Position numbers and translations under genes: made by a program. Source: Kineosporia sp. R_H_3 (GTDB taxonomy: Bacteria; Actinomycetota; Actinomycetes; Actinomycetales; Kineosporiaceae). From it: DNA of 50,109 nt. Positions 40,446-49,022 of this stretch are shown piece after piece; position 1 is the first letter of the stretch, and every line of letters starts with the position of its first letter. The stretch spans positions 1 through 50,109 of the forward strand of contig NZ_MWLL01000152.1 in NCBI RefSeq assembly GCF_002198675.1. Direction: 5' to 3'. The notes beneath the pieces are model-generated. The model had not been told where the DNA came from, made no database searches, and worked only from the letters and a program-made list of their open reading frames with translations.

Positions 40446-40472
40446 GCTTTGCACTGCCCTCACTTGTGAGGG
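40446..40472. repeat. REP-like unit, left orientation
   Basis: GCTTTGCACTGCCCTCA, one mismatch to the left arm of the menD element, followed by the hairpin CCCTCAC/GTGAGGG with a 2-base loop (40457-40472). Confidence 0.8.
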
Positions 40473-40598
40473 TGCCTACGACGCCCGTCTCCCCAGCCAT
40501 CGGCACCGCGCCAGAGCTTCGCCTTTGCTCGACGACACGCCGTTGCGGACCCTGCGAGTCGCGAAGCAACGACGAAGCTGTGGCGCTGCCCGTCGGCT

Positions 40599-40623
40599 CC
40601 TCAGAGGTGAGGGCACAGCAAGC
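40599..40623. repeat. REP-like unit, right orientation, degenerate
   Basis: CCTCA/TGAGG hairpin with a 4-base loop, then TGAGGGCACAGCAAGC from 40608. It has two differences from the right arm in menD (C for G, one A fewer). Confidence 0.75.
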
Positions 40624-40652
40624 GGCAAGCGCTCGCGGGCGCGCCTTCGACC

Positions 40653-40679
40653 GCCCTCAGAAGTGAGGGCAGAGCAAGC
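40653..40679. repeat. REP-like unit, right orientation
   Basis: GCCCTCA/TGAGGGC hairpin with a 4-base loop, then TGAGGGCAGAGCAAGC (40664-40679), one A short of the menD right arm. Confidence 0.8.
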
Positions 40680-40702
40680 AGGCGATGCCCAGGGTCGGCC
40701 CA

Positions 40703-40729
40703 CCCTCATAAGTGAGGGCAGAGCAAAGC
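40703..40729. repeat. REP-like unit, right orientation, perfect arm
   Basis: CCCTCA/TGAGGG hairpin with loop TAAG, then TGAGGGCAGAGCAAAGC (40713-40729), identical over 17 bases to the right arm of the menD element. Confidence 0.85.
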
Positions 40730-40768
40730 ATGGCGAGAATTGCTCTCGTCCCGCCGCGGAGGCGAACG

Positions 40769-41260
40769 TCAGGCCGTACCGCGCAGACCGGCGCGGATCT
40801 TCTGCATCGCGGTGCCGAGGCACTCGACCTCGGGCTCGGTGAGGACGTCGAAGACCGTCTCGCGGACGGCGGCGACGTGGTCGGGGGCGGCTCGCTGGAT
40901 GGTCGCGAAGCCGTCGTCGGTGAGGACGCAGAGGACGCCGCGGCCGTCGTCCGGGCAGGCCTCGCGACGGACGAGGCCCCGGTCCTCCATGCGGGCGACG
41001 GTGTGGGTCAGGCGGCTGCGGGAGTTCACGGCGCGGTCGGCGAGCTCGGACATGCGCAGCCGGTGGCCGTCGGTCTCCGAGAGCTGGACCATGATCTCGT
41101 ACTCGGCGAGCGAGAGGTCGGCGTCGTCGACGAGGCGGCGGTTGAGCTTGTCGTTGAACAGCCGCGTGACGTCGAGGTAGGCGCGCCAGACGGCCTGCTC
41201 CTGGGCGGTGAGCCACCGCGGCTCGGTGGCCGTCGTGTCCGTGTCGCTGTCCGTGTCCAT
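40769..41260 (-). CDS. MarR-family transcriptional regulator
   Basis: 163 residues. The winged helix is visible: 'DADLSLAEYEIMVQLSETDG', 'MSELADRAVNSRSRLTHTVA', then 'RMEDRGLVRREACPDDGRGV' and the wing 'CVLTDDGFATIQRAAPDH'. ATG 41260 begins one base after the hemB stop, so it is very likely the last gene of the rex-hem operon. That placement suggests its level follows heme synthesis. The ligand and targets are unknown. The gene is followed by the REP-like cluster. Confidence 0.9.
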   Translation of the reverse strand: MDTDSDTDTTATEPRWLTAQEQAVWRAYLDVTRLFNDKLNRRLVDDADLSLAEYEIMVQLSETDGHRLRMSELADRAVNSRSRLTHTVARMEDRGLVRREACPDDGRGVLCVLTDDGFATIQRAAPDHVAAVRETVFDVLTEPEVECLGTAMQKIRAGLRGTA

Positions 41261-41261
41261 G

Positions 41262-42263
41262 TCAGCGCCCCGTGAGGTCCCGGGCGAGCCAGCCTGCGGC
41301 CTCGCACGCCCAGTAGGTGAGGATCGTCGACGCGCCGGCGCGGCGGATCGACGTGAGGGACTCCAGGATCGCGCGCTCGCGGTCGATCCAACCGCGCTCG
41401 GCGGCCGCCTCGATCATCGAGTACTCCCCCGACACCTGGTAGGCCGCGACCGGCACGTCGACCGCGCCGGCCACCGCGTGCACGAGGTCCAGGTACGACA
41501 TCGCCGGCTTCACCATGACCATGTCGGCGCCCTCGGCGACGTCGAGGGCCACCTCGCGCAGCGCCTCGCGGCCGTTCGCCGGGTCCTGCTGGTAGGTCCG
41601 ACGGTCGCCCTCGAGCGAGGACTCCACGGCGTCGCGGAACGGGCCGTAGAACGCCGACGCGTACTTCGCCGCGTAGGCGAGGATCCCGACGTCGGTGTGC
41701 CCCGCGCCGTCCAGCGCCGTCCGGACCGCCGCGACCTGGCCGTCCATCATGCCGCTCGGGCCGACGAGGTCGACCCCGGCGGCGGCGAGCGCGACGCCCA
41801 TGTCCCGGTACCGCTCGAGCGTCGCGTCGTTGTCGACGCCGCCGTCGGGTCGCAGGACCCCGCAGTGCCCGTGGTCGGTGAACTCGTCGAGGCACAGGTC
41901 CGCCATGACGACGACGTCCCCGCCGACCTCGGCGACGACGTCGCGGACCGCCACGTTGAGGATGCCGTCGGGGTCGGTCGCGCCGGAGCCGGCGGCGTCC
42001 TTCACCGTCGGGATGCCGAAGAGCATGATGCCGCCGACGCCGAGCCGGGCCGCGTCGACGGCGGCCTTGCGCAGCGAGTCACGGCTGTGCTGGACGACGC
42101 CCGGCATCGACCCGATCGGCGCCGGCTCGCTCGCGCCCTCCTTGACGAAGACCGGCAGCACGAGCTCGGCCGGATGCAGCCGGGTCTCGGCGACGAGTCG
42201 GCGCATCGCGCGCGAGGTCCGCAGCCGGCGGGGCCGCACCCCGGGGAACGCGCCCGCGCTCAC
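41262..42263 (-). CDS. hemB: Porphobilinogen synthase (5-aminolevulinate dehydratase)
   Basis: 333 residues. It condenses two 5-aminolevulinate molecules. Schiff-base Lys residues occur in '[18 protein letters not shown]' and '[18 protein letters not shown]'; '[20 protein letters not shown]' is also diagnostic. The metal-binding segment reads '[17 protein letters not shown]', which keeps two of the three Cys of the zinc type and has Asp in place of the middle one. GTG 42263 overlaps the hemD stop by 4 bases. Confidence 0.95.
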   Translation of the reverse strand: MSAGAFPGVRPRRLRTSRAMRRLVAETRLHPAELVLPVFVKEGASEPAPIGSMPGVVQHSRDSLRKAAVDAARLGVGGIMLFGIPTVKDAAGSGATDPDGILNVAVRDVVAEVGGDVVVMADLCLDEFTDHGHCGVLRPDGGVDNDATLERYRDMGVALAAAGVDLVGPSGMMDGQVAAVRTALDGAGHTDVGILAYAAKYASAFYGPFRDAVESSLEGDRRTYQQDPANGREALREVALDVAEGADMVMVKPAMSYLDLVHAVAGAVDVPVAAYQVSGEYSMIEAAAERGWIDRERAILESLTSIRRAGASTILTYWACEAAGWLARDLTGR

Positions 42264-43879
42264 TTCGCGGTCCGTCGGGCCGCACCCTTGCGCTGGCTCG
42301 GCCGCAGCACCGGCTCGCCGGCCTCGACGGCCGAGAGCCGCACGCCGGTGCCGTACTCGGCCAGCGCCTGGACGAGCGCCTCGGTGTTCGGCTCCGGGGC
42401 GAGGACGTCGACCCGCAGGCCGTGCTCCTCGGCCGTCTTCGCCGTCGCCGGCCCGATGCACGCGACGATCGTCGTCGGGTGCGGCTTGCCCGCGATGCCG
42501 ACGAGGTTGCGCACCGTCGAGGACGACGTGAAGACGACCGCGTCGAACTGGCCCGTCTTGATCGCCTCCCGGACGTCCGCGGCCGGCGGCGCCGCCCGCA
42601 CCGTGCGGTAGGCGGTCACGTCGTCGACCTCCCAGCCGCCGGCCTGCAGGCCCGCGACGAGGGTGTCGGTCGCGATGTCCGCCCGGGGCAGGAACACCCG
42701 GTCGATCGGGTCGAGGACCTCGTCGAACGGCGGCCAGATGTCGAGCAGGCCCTGCGCCGACTGCTCGGTCTCGCCGCTCGGCACGAGGTCGGGCTCGATG
42801 CCCCACTCGCGCAGCGCCTCGGCGGTGACCCCGCCGACGGCCGCGACCTTGAGGCCGGCGAAGGCCCGGGCGTCGAGCCCGAACTCCTCGAACTTCTCCC
42901 GGATCGCCCGCACCGCGTTGACCGACGTGAAGCCGATCCACTCGTAGCGGCCGGTCACCAGGCCCTTGACGGCCTTCTCGATCTGGTGCGGCGTGCGCGG
43001 CGGCTCGACCGAGATCGTCGGGACGACCTCGGCCGTCGCGCCGTGCTCGGTGAGCCGGGAGACCATCGACCCGGCCTGCTGCTTCGTCCGCGGCACGAGC
43101 ACCCGCCAGCCGAACAGCGGCTTGGTCTCGAACCACGCACCGACCTCGCGCAGCCCGGCGGCCGCGCCGACGACGGCCGTCACCGGCCGCTCGAGGCGGG
43201 CCGCCGGCACCGCCTTGGCGACCTCGGCGAGCGTGCACGACACCGTCCGCTGCTCGGTCGTGGTGCCCTTGGACGTGACCGCGACCGGCGTCGAGCCGGC
43301 CCGCCCCGCCCGGAGCAGCCCTGCGGCGGCGTCGACGATCTCGTCGACCCCGCCGAGGACGACGACCGACGACTGCGCGTCGGCGTGGAGCGCCCAGTCG
43401 ACGGTCACGCCGTGCGGGTGGACGACGTGCACGGACGACGTCCCGGCCGGCGTGAGCGGGATCCCCGCGTACGCGGGGACGGCGGTCGCGGCGGAGACGC
43501 CGGGGACGATCTCGAAGCCGATGCCCTCCTTGCGGCACGCCGCGATCTCCTCGGCGAGGCCGGTGAACGTCGCGGGGTCGCCGTCCATGAGCCGGACGAC
43601 GCGCCCGCCCTTCTTCGCGGCCCGGACGACGATCTTGGCGCGGGCGGCGCGGGTCATGGGCTGGCCGTCCTCGCCGAAGCCGGCGTCGACGATCTCGACG
43701 TCCTCGGGGCAGCGGGTCGCGACGAGTCGCTCGCGGTCGGTCTGGTCGACGACGACGGTCGAGGCCTCGGCGAGGCGCTCGACGGCACGCAGCGTCAGCA
43801 GTCCCTCGTCGCCGGGGCCGGCGCCGACGAACGAGACCTGCCCGACGGAGGTCTTCTTGCGCGTGCGGGTGGAGCTCAC
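42260..43879 (-). CDS. hemD: CobA-HemD fusion: uroporphyrinogen-III C-methyltransferase domain plus uroporphyrinogen-III synthase
   Basis: 539 residues. Residues ~12-250 are a precorrin-2-forming methyltransferase-like domain ('[20 protein letters not shown]', '[18 protein letters not shown]', '[19 protein letters not shown]'). The usual 'GDPFVFGRG' is replaced by 'GDPATFTG', so methyltransferase activity is uncertain. Residues ~265-520 are uroporphyrinogen-III synthase ('[20 protein letters not shown]', '[20 protein letters not shown]', '[17 protein letters not shown]', '[20 protein letters not shown]'). GTG 43879 overlaps hemC by 4 bases with AAGGTG just upstream inside hemC. Confidence 0.93.
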   Translation of the reverse strand: MSSTRTRKKTSVGQVSFVGAGPGDEGLLTLRAVERLAEASTVVVDQTDRERLVATRCPEDVEIVDAGFGEDGQPMTRAARAKIVVRAAKKGGRVVRLMDGDPATFTGLAEEIAACRKEGIGFEIVPGVSAATAVPAYAGIPLTPAGTSSVHVVHPHGVTVDWALHADAQSSVVVLGGVDEIVDAAAGLLRAGRAGSTPVAVTSKGTTTEQRTVSCTLAEVAKAVPAARLERPVTAVVGAAAGLREVGAWFETKPLFGWRVLVPRTKQQAGSMVSRLTEHGATAEVVPTISVEPPRTPHQIEKAVKGLVTGRYEWIGFTSVNAVRAIREKFEEFGLDARAFAGLKVAAVGGVTAEALREWGIEPDLVPSGETEQSAQGLLDIWPPFDEVLDPIDRVFLPRADIATDTLVAGLQAGGWEVDDVTAYRTVRAAPPAADVREAIKTGQFDAVVFTSSSTVRNLVGIAGKPHPTTIVACIGPATAKTAEEHGLRVDVLAPEPNTEALVQALAEYGTGVRLSAVEAGEPVLRPSQRKGAARRTAK

Positions 43880-44958
43880 AGGTCACCTTCTCTTGCCGGT
43901 CGTGCGGACTCCGGTCGTGCAGACTCCGGGCGTTCAGGCTGTGCGGGTGGTCCGGGCGGTACCGGCGGCGGGGCGACCAGCTCGGCGGCGCCGTCCTCGA
44001 GGAGGATCTCCGCGAGCCGCCGCCCGACACCGGTCGCGTCGTCGGCGGGCCCGGTCACGGACCGCCGGATCGTCACCGCGCCGTCGACGGACGCCACGAC
44101 GGCGCGCAGGAACAGCTCGTCGCCGTCGTCGCCCTCGACGACCTCGCCGAGCGCACCGAGCGGTGCGGCGCAGCCGGCCTCGAGGACGGCGAGCAGCGTG
44201 CGCTCGGCCTCGACGGCCGCCCGGGTCGCCGGGTCCTCGAGCGCCGCGACGGCCGCGACGACGTCCGTGTCGGCCTCGCGGCACTCGACGGCGAGCGCGC
44301 CCTGCCCGGGGGCGGGGAGCATGGTCAGCGGGTCGAGCACCTCGGTCGCCTCGTCGGCGCGCCCGAGGCGCAGCAGCCCGGCGCGGGCCAGGACGACGGC
44401 GTCGACCTCGCCCGACGTGACGAGACCGAGCCGGGTGTCGACGTTGCCGCGCACCCCGACGACCTCCAGGCCCAGCCCGAGCGCGCGCAGCTGGGCGGCC
44501 CGGCGCGGCGAGCCGGTGCCGATCCGCGAGCCGGCCGGCAGCTCCCCGACGGTGAGCCCGTCACGGGCGACCAGCACGTCGCGCGGGTCCTCGCGCAGCG
44601 GGACGGCAGCGACGACGAGCCCGGGGGCGGGTGCGGTCGGCAGGTCCTTGAGGGAGTGGACGGCGAGGTCCACCTCCTTGGCGAGCAGGGCGTCGCGCAG
44701 GGCGGAGACGAAGACGCCGACCCCGCCGAACGTCGCGAGCGGCGCGGTGGAGGTGTCCCCGTGGGTCACGACCTCGACGAGCTCGACGCGCAGGTCCTCG
44801 CCGCGGGCGGCGGCCGCCGCCTCGATCGCGGCGGCGACGTGCCCGGACTGGGTCCGGGCGAGCGCGCTGCGCCGGGTGCCCAGGCGCAGCACGCGCGGCC
44901 CCCCGGCCTGCTCGCCGGGCGCGGACGCCGTCGATGCCGGCGTGGTCTGGACGGTCAT
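43876..44958 (-). CDS. hemC: Hydroxymethylbilane synthase
   Basis: 360 residues. It polymerises four porphobilinogens. Motifs: '[20 protein letters not shown]', '[20 protein letters not shown]' and 'LKDLPTA', '[20 protein letters not shown]', '[13 protein letters not shown]', and the cofactor-binding Cys in '[18 protein letters not shown]'. The C-terminus is extended by a Pro/Glu tail with a duplicated '[12 protein letters not shown]', encoded by a short direct repeat at about 43903-43930. ATG 44958 overlaps the hemA stop by 4 bases. Confidence 0.95.
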   Translation of the reverse strand: MTVQTTPASTASAPGEQAGGPRVLRLGTRRSALARTQSGHVAAAIEAAAAARGEDLRVELVEVVTHGDTSTAPLATFGGVGVFVSALRDALLAKEVDLAVHSLKDLPTAPAPGLVVAAVPLREDPRDVLVARDGLTVGELPAGSRIGTGSPRRAAQLRALGLGLEVVGVRGNVDTRLGLVTSGEVDAVVLARAGLLRLGRADEATEVLDPLTMLPAPGQGALAVECREADTDVVAAVAALEDPATRAAVEAERTLLAVLEAGCAAPLGALGEVVEGDDGDELFLRAVVASVDGAVTIRRSVTGPADDATGVGRRLAEILLEDGAAELVAPPPVPPGPPAQPERPESARPESARPAREGDL

Positions 44959-46301
44959 GACACCAACCCGGTGTGACTGGGGGCCGGGATGCTCAGCCCT
45001 GGTGGGGACGACGGGACGGGCTGCTCGGACACGGCCGCGACCCGCCCGAGGTCGAGCCCGAAGAGCTCGCGCAGCGCGTCGGCGTAGGCCGACCCGCCAG
45101 GCTCGCCCGCGAGCTCCTTGACCCGGACCGTCGGGTTGTGGAGCAGCTTCTCGACGACGCGGTGGACGGTCTGCTCGAGCTCGGCGCGCACCGTCGGGTC
45201 GACCTGCACCCGCTGCTGGAGCCGCGTGAGCTCGGCCTCGACGACGCTGCGGGCGTGCGCGCGCAGGGCGACGACGGTCGGCGCGACGGCCTGGGCGCGC
45301 TGCTCGGCGAGGTACGTCTGCACCTCGGCGACGACGATCTCGCGGACCTGGGCGACCTCGACGGCGACCTCGTGGGTCGCGAGGTGCCGGCCGAGCGCCT
45401 CGAGGTCGACGACGGTGACGCCGTCGACGTCCGCGGCCTGCGGGTCGACGTCCCGCGGCAGCGCGAGGTCGACGTACGCCTGCGGCCGCCCGCCCCGGGC
45501 CGCCGACGCGGCGGCCGCGAGCCCGGCGGTGACGACGTGCCCGACGGCTCCCGTGCACGACACGACGACGTCGGCCGCGGCGAGCGCGGCGGGCAGGTCG
45601 GACATCGGGACGGCGGTACCCCCGCCGGCCTCGGCGAGCCGCTGCGCGCGGGCCGCCGTCCGGTTCGCGACGACGAGCCGCCCGACACCGCGCCGGGCCA
45701 TCGTCGCGACCGCGAGGCCGCTCATCGCGCCCGCGCCCACGACGAGCACCGACGCCTGTGCGAGCGGCCCGACGGCCTGCTCGCTGCGGGCGATCCCGGC
45801 CTCGACGAGGGAGCCGGCCGCGCGGTCGAGCCCGGTCTCGCTGTGGGCCCGCTTGCCGACCCGCAGCGCGACCTGGAGCAGGTGCCCGAGGACGCGCGCC
45901 GCGGAGCCGGACTCCTGGGCCTCGCGCAGGGCGGTGCGGACCTGGCCGAGGATCTGCTGCTCGCCGACGGCCATCGAGTCCAGGCCGGCGGCGACCGTGA
46001 ACAGGTGGGTCACCGCGGCGGCCTCGTAGTGCACGTAGAGGTGGTCGGTGAGCTCGGCGAGCGTCAGCCCGGTCGCGGCCGCGAGCAGCGCGCCGACGTC
46101 CGCGACGCCGCCGTGGAACTTGCTCACCTCGGCGTAGACCTCGAGCCGGTTGCACGTCGCGAGGACGACGGCCTCGGCGACGCTGTCGGAGCGGCACAGG
46201 TCCGCCTCGAGGGTGCGCGCGGCGGTGCCACCGAGGGCGGCACGCTCGAGGAGATCGAGCGGCGCGGTCCGGTAGGACAGCCCGACGACGAGGACGCTCA
46301 C
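44955..46301 (-). CDS. hemA: Glutamyl-tRNA reductase
   Basis: 448 residues. It reduces glutamyl-tRNA to glutamate-1-semialdehyde, the committed step of heme synthesis by the C5 pathway. The catalytic Cys is in '[20 protein letters not shown]'. Also visible are '[18 protein letters not shown]', '[20 protein letters not shown]', the NADPH-binding '[20 protein letters not shown]' and the dimerisation helices at the C-terminus. GTG 46301 overlaps the rex stop by 4 bases. Being directly behind rex, it is a primary Rex target. Confidence 0.95.
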   Translation of the reverse strand: MSVLVVGLSYRTAPLDLLERAALGGTAARTLEADLCRSDSVAEAVVLATCNRLEVYAEVSKFHGGVADVGALLAAATGLTLAELTDHLYVHYEAAAVTHLFTVAAGLDSMAVGEQQILGQVRTALREAQESGSAARVLGHLLQVALRVGKRAHSETGLDRAAGSLVEAGIARSEQAVGPLAQASVLVVGAGAMSGLAVATMARRGVGRLVVANRTAARAQRLAEAGGGTAVPMSDLPAALAAADVVVSCTGAVGHVVTAGLAAAASAARGGRPQAYVDLALPRDVDPQAADVDGVTVVDLEALGRHLATHEVAVEVAQVREIVVAEVQTYLAEQRAQAVAPTVVALRAHARSVVEAELTRLQQRVQVDPTVRAELEQTVHRVVEKLLHNPTVRVKELAGEPGGSAYADALRELFGLDLGRVAAVSEQPVPSSPPGLSIPAPSHTGLVS

Positions 46302-47053
46302 GGGGACACTCCAGCCCGACCCGTACCCCCGTCGGGTTCCAGTGCGACGACCCGGGCCGGTACGTCGACCGACAGCCGGTTGGCGACCTGGCGCTGCTCG
46401 TGGAACGCCAGGATCTGCAGCTCGGTCGACAGGTCGACCTTGCGGACCATCACAGTGTCGGGCACGAGCAGGACGACGGGGGCGAAGTTGAGCACGCTCG
46501 TCACGCCCGCGGCGACGAGCCGGTCGCAGACGTCCTGCGCCGCGGGGGCCGGCGTGGCCACGACCCCGATGTGGACGCCCTGCTCGGCGACGACCTCCTC
46601 GAGGTCGTCCACGGGCCGCACGACGAGTCCGCCGACGGTCTCCCCGACGATCCGGTCGTCGGCGTCGAGCAGGGCGGCGACGGTGAAGCCGCGGGAGACG
46701 AAGCCGCCGTAGTTCGCCAGGGCGTGCCCGAGGTTGCCGACGCCGACGATGACGACGCGCCAGTCCTGGGTCAGACCGAGCTCGCGGGAGATCTGGTAGA
46801 CGAGGTACTCGACCTCGTAGCCGACCCCGCGGGTGCCGTACGAGCCGAGGTGCGACAGGTCCTTGCGCAGCTTCGCCGACCCGACCCCGGCCGCGGCCGC
46901 GAGCTCCTCGGACGAGACCGTGGCGGTACCGTCCTCGGCGAGCGTCGTCAGCGCGCGCAGGTACACCGGCAGGCGGGCCACGGTGGCGTCGGGGATGCCC
47001 TGCCGCACGGGACGTGCCTGGCGCACGAGACGGGCAGGACGCGGCGTGGACAC
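46298..47053 (-). CDS. rex: Redox-sensing transcriptional repressor Rex
   Basis: 251 residues from GTG 47053; the open frame upstream to 47161 crosses the promoter and is not coding. The N-terminal winged helix is '[20 protein letters not shown]', '[20 protein letters not shown]' and '[20 protein letters not shown]'. The Rossmann NAD(H)-binding domain starts '[20 protein letters not shown]'. The C-terminal '[20 protein letters not shown]' is typical. The GAGGAG upstream is 11 bases away, longer than usual. It represses its own operon when NAD+ is high relative to NADH; NADH releases it. It leads rex-hemA-hemC-hemD-hemB-marR. Confidence 0.95.
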   Translation of the reverse strand: MSTPRPARLVRQARPVRQGIPDATVARLPVYLRALTTLAEDGTATVSSEELAAAAGVGSAKLRKDLSHLGSYGTRGVGYEVEYLVYQISRELGLTQDWRVVIVGVGNLGHALANYGGFVSRGFTVAALLDADDRIVGETVGGLVVRPVDDLEEVVAEQGVHIGVVATPAPAAQDVCDRLVAAGVTSVLNFAPVVLLVPDTVMVRKVDLSTELQILAFHEQRQVANRLSVDVPARVVALEPDGGTGRAGVSP

Positions 47054-47134
47054 GGGAGCGCAGACTCCTCGGGGAGCAGGTGGTGCTCGAGCCCGTCGTC
47101 TGGTGTCACGGCCCAGACGTGGGATGACCCGTCC

Positions 47135-47163
47135 AGCGTAGGCACTTGTGAACGGGTGCACAA
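47135..47163 (-). promoter_or_regulatory. rex-hem promoter with overlapping Rex operator
   Basis: On the minus strand TTGTGC (47158-47163) and TACGCT (47135-47140) are separated by exactly 17 bases, a good -35/-10 pair. The sequence TTGTGAACGGGTGCACAA at 47146-47163 is an 18-base imperfect palindrome (7 of 9 positions symmetric) that fits the Rex operator pattern TTGTGA-N6-TCACAA. It covers the -35 and most of the spacer, so bound Rex would block RNA polymerase. The leader to rex is about 75 bases. Confidence 0.85.
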
Positions 47164-47221
47164 AGTTGACAGCGTCCCGGACCGGATGCTGGACGGGGCG
47201 CAGCGGCGGACGTGCCGTACG

Positions 47222-47494
47222 TCACGCCCGGCGGCGCCCCAGCCAGCCGCGGCGGCCGGCGAGCGCCTCGCGCAGCCGGTGCTCGTCCACCCGGAAGAAG
47301 GCGTGCTCGGTGCCGTCGAGGAGGACGACGGGGATCTGCTCCGCGTAGCGCTCCCGCAGGTCCGCGTCGTCGTCGATCGAGACCTCGGCCCAGCCGGTGC
47401 CCGTGTCGGTGGCGACCCGCGCGACGACCTCGCGCGCCGTGTCGCACAGGTGGCAGCCGGGCCGGCCGACGAGGGTGATCCGCTCCTGCGTCAC
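47222..47494 (-). CDS. Glutaredoxin-like small thiol protein
   Basis: 90 residues. The redox motif CxxC is in 'ITLVGRPGCHLCDTAREVVA', and the cis-Pro region is 'YAEQIPVVLLDGTEHAFFRV'. It fits the glutaredoxin-2-like/DUF836 group. The tail 'LAGRRGWLGRRRA' is basic. GTG 47494 lies 7 bases after TACGCT (47502-47507, minus), a leaderless-type start. The gene lies immediately upstream of the rex promoter on the same strand. It is divergent from the HAD phosphatase gene. Confidence 0.88.
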   Translation of the reverse strand: MTQERITLVGRPGCHLCDTAREVVARVATDTGTGWAEVSIDDDADLRERYAEQIPVVLLDGTEHAFFRVDEHRLREALAGRRGWLGRRRA

Positions 47495-47501
47495 GGCCGA
47501 C

Positions 47502-47552
47502 AGCGTAGACCCGGGCCGCTCCCGGGCCGCTCCCGGCCTGCGCCGTTAGAGT
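47502..47552. promoter_or_regulatory. Divergent leaderless promoters for glutaredoxin-like and HAD genes
   Basis: Minus strand: TACGCT at 47502-47507, 7 bases before GTG 47494. Plus strand: TAGAGT at 47547-47552, 7 bases before ATG 47560. Confidence 0.6.
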
Positions 47553-47559
47553 GACGCGC

Positions 47560-48519
47560 ATGGCCGAGCCGGACGTCCCCGAGGCGACGCCGGACGACGT
47601 CGTCGCCGGCCGCGCGTCCGCCGCCGCGGCGTCCACGGACCTGCCCGACACCCTCGCCCCGGACGACCGCGACCTGCGGGTCCGCGCGAGCGACGTGCTC
47701 GAGGCCGGGTCCGCCGCGGCCGAGCTGGAGGCCGCGCTCGCCGTCCCGCCGGACCCGGCGGCCGCGGCGTTCTTCGACGTCGACAACACCGTCATGCAGG
47801 GCGCGTCGATCTTCCACCTCGCCCGGGGCCTCTACCGCCGCAAGTTCTTCACCCTCAAGGACATCGCGGGCTTCGCCTGGCAGCAGGCGCAGTTCGTGCT
47901 CGTCGGGGAGAACATGGAGCACGTCGAGGAGATCCAGGAGAAGGCCCTGTCGTTCGTGGCCGGGCACCAGGTCGCCGAGCTCCGCGCGGTCGGCGAGGAG
48001 GTCTTCGACGAGCTCATGGCCGACAAGATCTGGCCCGGCACGCACGCCCTCGCCCGGATGCACCTGGACGCCGGGCAGCGGGTCTGGCTCGTCACCGCGA
48101 CGCCGGTCGAGGTGGCCGAGGTGATCGCCGCCCGGCTCGGCCTCACCGGCGCCCTCGGCACGGTCGCCGAGCACGTGGACGGCGTCTACACCGGTCGGCT
48201 CGTCGGCAAGCCGATGCACGGCGCGGCCAAGGCCGAGGCGGTCAAGGCACTCGCCGAGGCGGAAGGGCTCGACCTCGACCGCTGCTCGGCGTACAGCGAC
48301 TCGGCGAACGACATCCCGCTGCTCTCGCTCGTCGGCAACCCGTGCGCGATCAACCCCGACACCCAGCTCCGGGCGCACGCCCGGACCGAGGGCTGGCGGG
48401 TCCGGGACTACCGCACCGGCCGCAAGGCGGTCCGGGCCAGCCTGCCGGTCGCCGCGGTCGCCGGAGCGCTCGCCGGCGCGGCCGCGGGCGCCGTCGCCGT
48501 GAACCGCCGCCGGCGCTGA
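47560..48519 (+). CDS. HAD-superfamily (SerB-type, IB) phosphatase
   Basis: 319 residues from ATG 47560; an in-frame GTG at 47551 overlaps the -10-like hexamer and is less likely. The first 65 residues are Ala/Asp-rich and disordered-looking. The nucleophile motif is '[20 protein letters not shown]' (DxDNT), motif II '[16 protein letters not shown]', the Lys region '[18 protein letters not shown]', and the acidic motif '[19 protein letters not shown]'. A C-terminal hydrophobic stretch ('[18 protein letters not shown]') plus basic end may tether it to the membrane. The substrate is unknown; phosphoserine-like or lipid-linked phosphates are possible. Confidence 0.88.
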   Translation: MAEPDVPEATPDDVVAGRASAAAASTDLPDTLAPDDRDLRVRASDVLEAGSAAAELEAALAVPPDPAAAAFFDVDNTVMQGASIFHLARGLYRRKFFTLKDIAGFAWQQAQFVLVGENMEHVEEIQEKALSFVAGHQVAELRAVGEEVFDELMADKIWPGTHALARMHLDAGQRVWLVTATPVEVAEVIAARLGLTGALGTVAEHVDGVYTGRLVGKPMHGAAKAEAVKALAEAEGLDLDRCSAYSDSANDIPLLSLVGNPCAINPDTQLRAHARTEGWRVRDYRTGRKAVRASLPVAAVAGALAGAAAGAVAVNRRRR

Positions 48520-48581
48520 CCGGCCGCTCCCTCGCGGCACGCGGACCGGAACTGTCCGCCTGCTGTCGTACCGTCGTCGCC

Positions 48582-49010
48582 ATGAGCCTCTGGTACCAGG
48601 TCGCCGTCGACAGCAGCTCCCCGCACGACCTCGCCGACTGGTGGGCCGTCACCCTCGACTGGAAGGTCGAGGAGCAGGACGAGGCCTTCATCCGGTCCAT
48701 GGTCGAGCAGGGCCACGCGACGGCGGAGCAGACGACCGTCCACGACGGCCACCTCGTGTGGCGCGAGGGCGCGGCCGTCGTCCCGCGCGAGGAGGGGACG
48801 GCGGCGCGGCTGCTCTTCCAGCTCGTCCCGGAGGGCAAGACCGTGAAGAACCGGGTGCACCTCGACCTGCGCGGCCTCGCCCCGGACGACCTCCCCGGCT
48901 TCCGCGACCGGCTCGTCGAGCGCGGCGCGACCCGCATCGGCGAGGGCCGGCAGGGACCGCACTCGTGGGTGGTGTTCACCGACCCCGAGGGCAACGAGTT
49001 CTGTGCTTGA
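48582..49010 (+). CDS. VOC (glyoxalase/bleomycin-resistance-like) family protein
   Basis: 142 residues. Two beta-alpha-beta repeats are visible: 'SLWYQVAVDSSSPHDLADWW' at the start, and 'NRVHLDLRGLAPDDLPGFRD' followed by 'HSWVVFTDPEGNEFCA' at the end, the standard VOC finish. 'KTVKNRVHLDLR' is typical of the actinobacterial glyoxalase-like group. ATG 48582 is 7 bases after TACCGT (48569-48574). The substrate is unknown. It converges on the acyltransferase gene with a 12-base gap and no terminator visible. Confidence 0.88.
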   Translation: MSLWYQVAVDSSSPHDLADWWAVTLDWKVEEQDEAFIRSMVEQGHATAEQTTVHDGHLVWREGAAVVPREEGTAARLLFQLVPEGKTVKNRVHLDLRGLAPDDLPGFRDRLVERGATRIGEGRQGPHSWVVFTDPEGNEFCA

Positions 49011-49022
49011 TCGGGCGCGCTG

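Larger units (their letters stand above)
40292..40768. other. Intergenic region carrying four REP-like repeats
   Basis: 477 bases between the XRE gene and the end of marR with no convincing gene. It carries the four repeat units listed separately. The 126 bases between the first and second units (40473-40598) show no open gene and nothing I recognise. GCGAGAattgCTCTCG-like symmetry follows the last unit. Confidence 0.6.
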
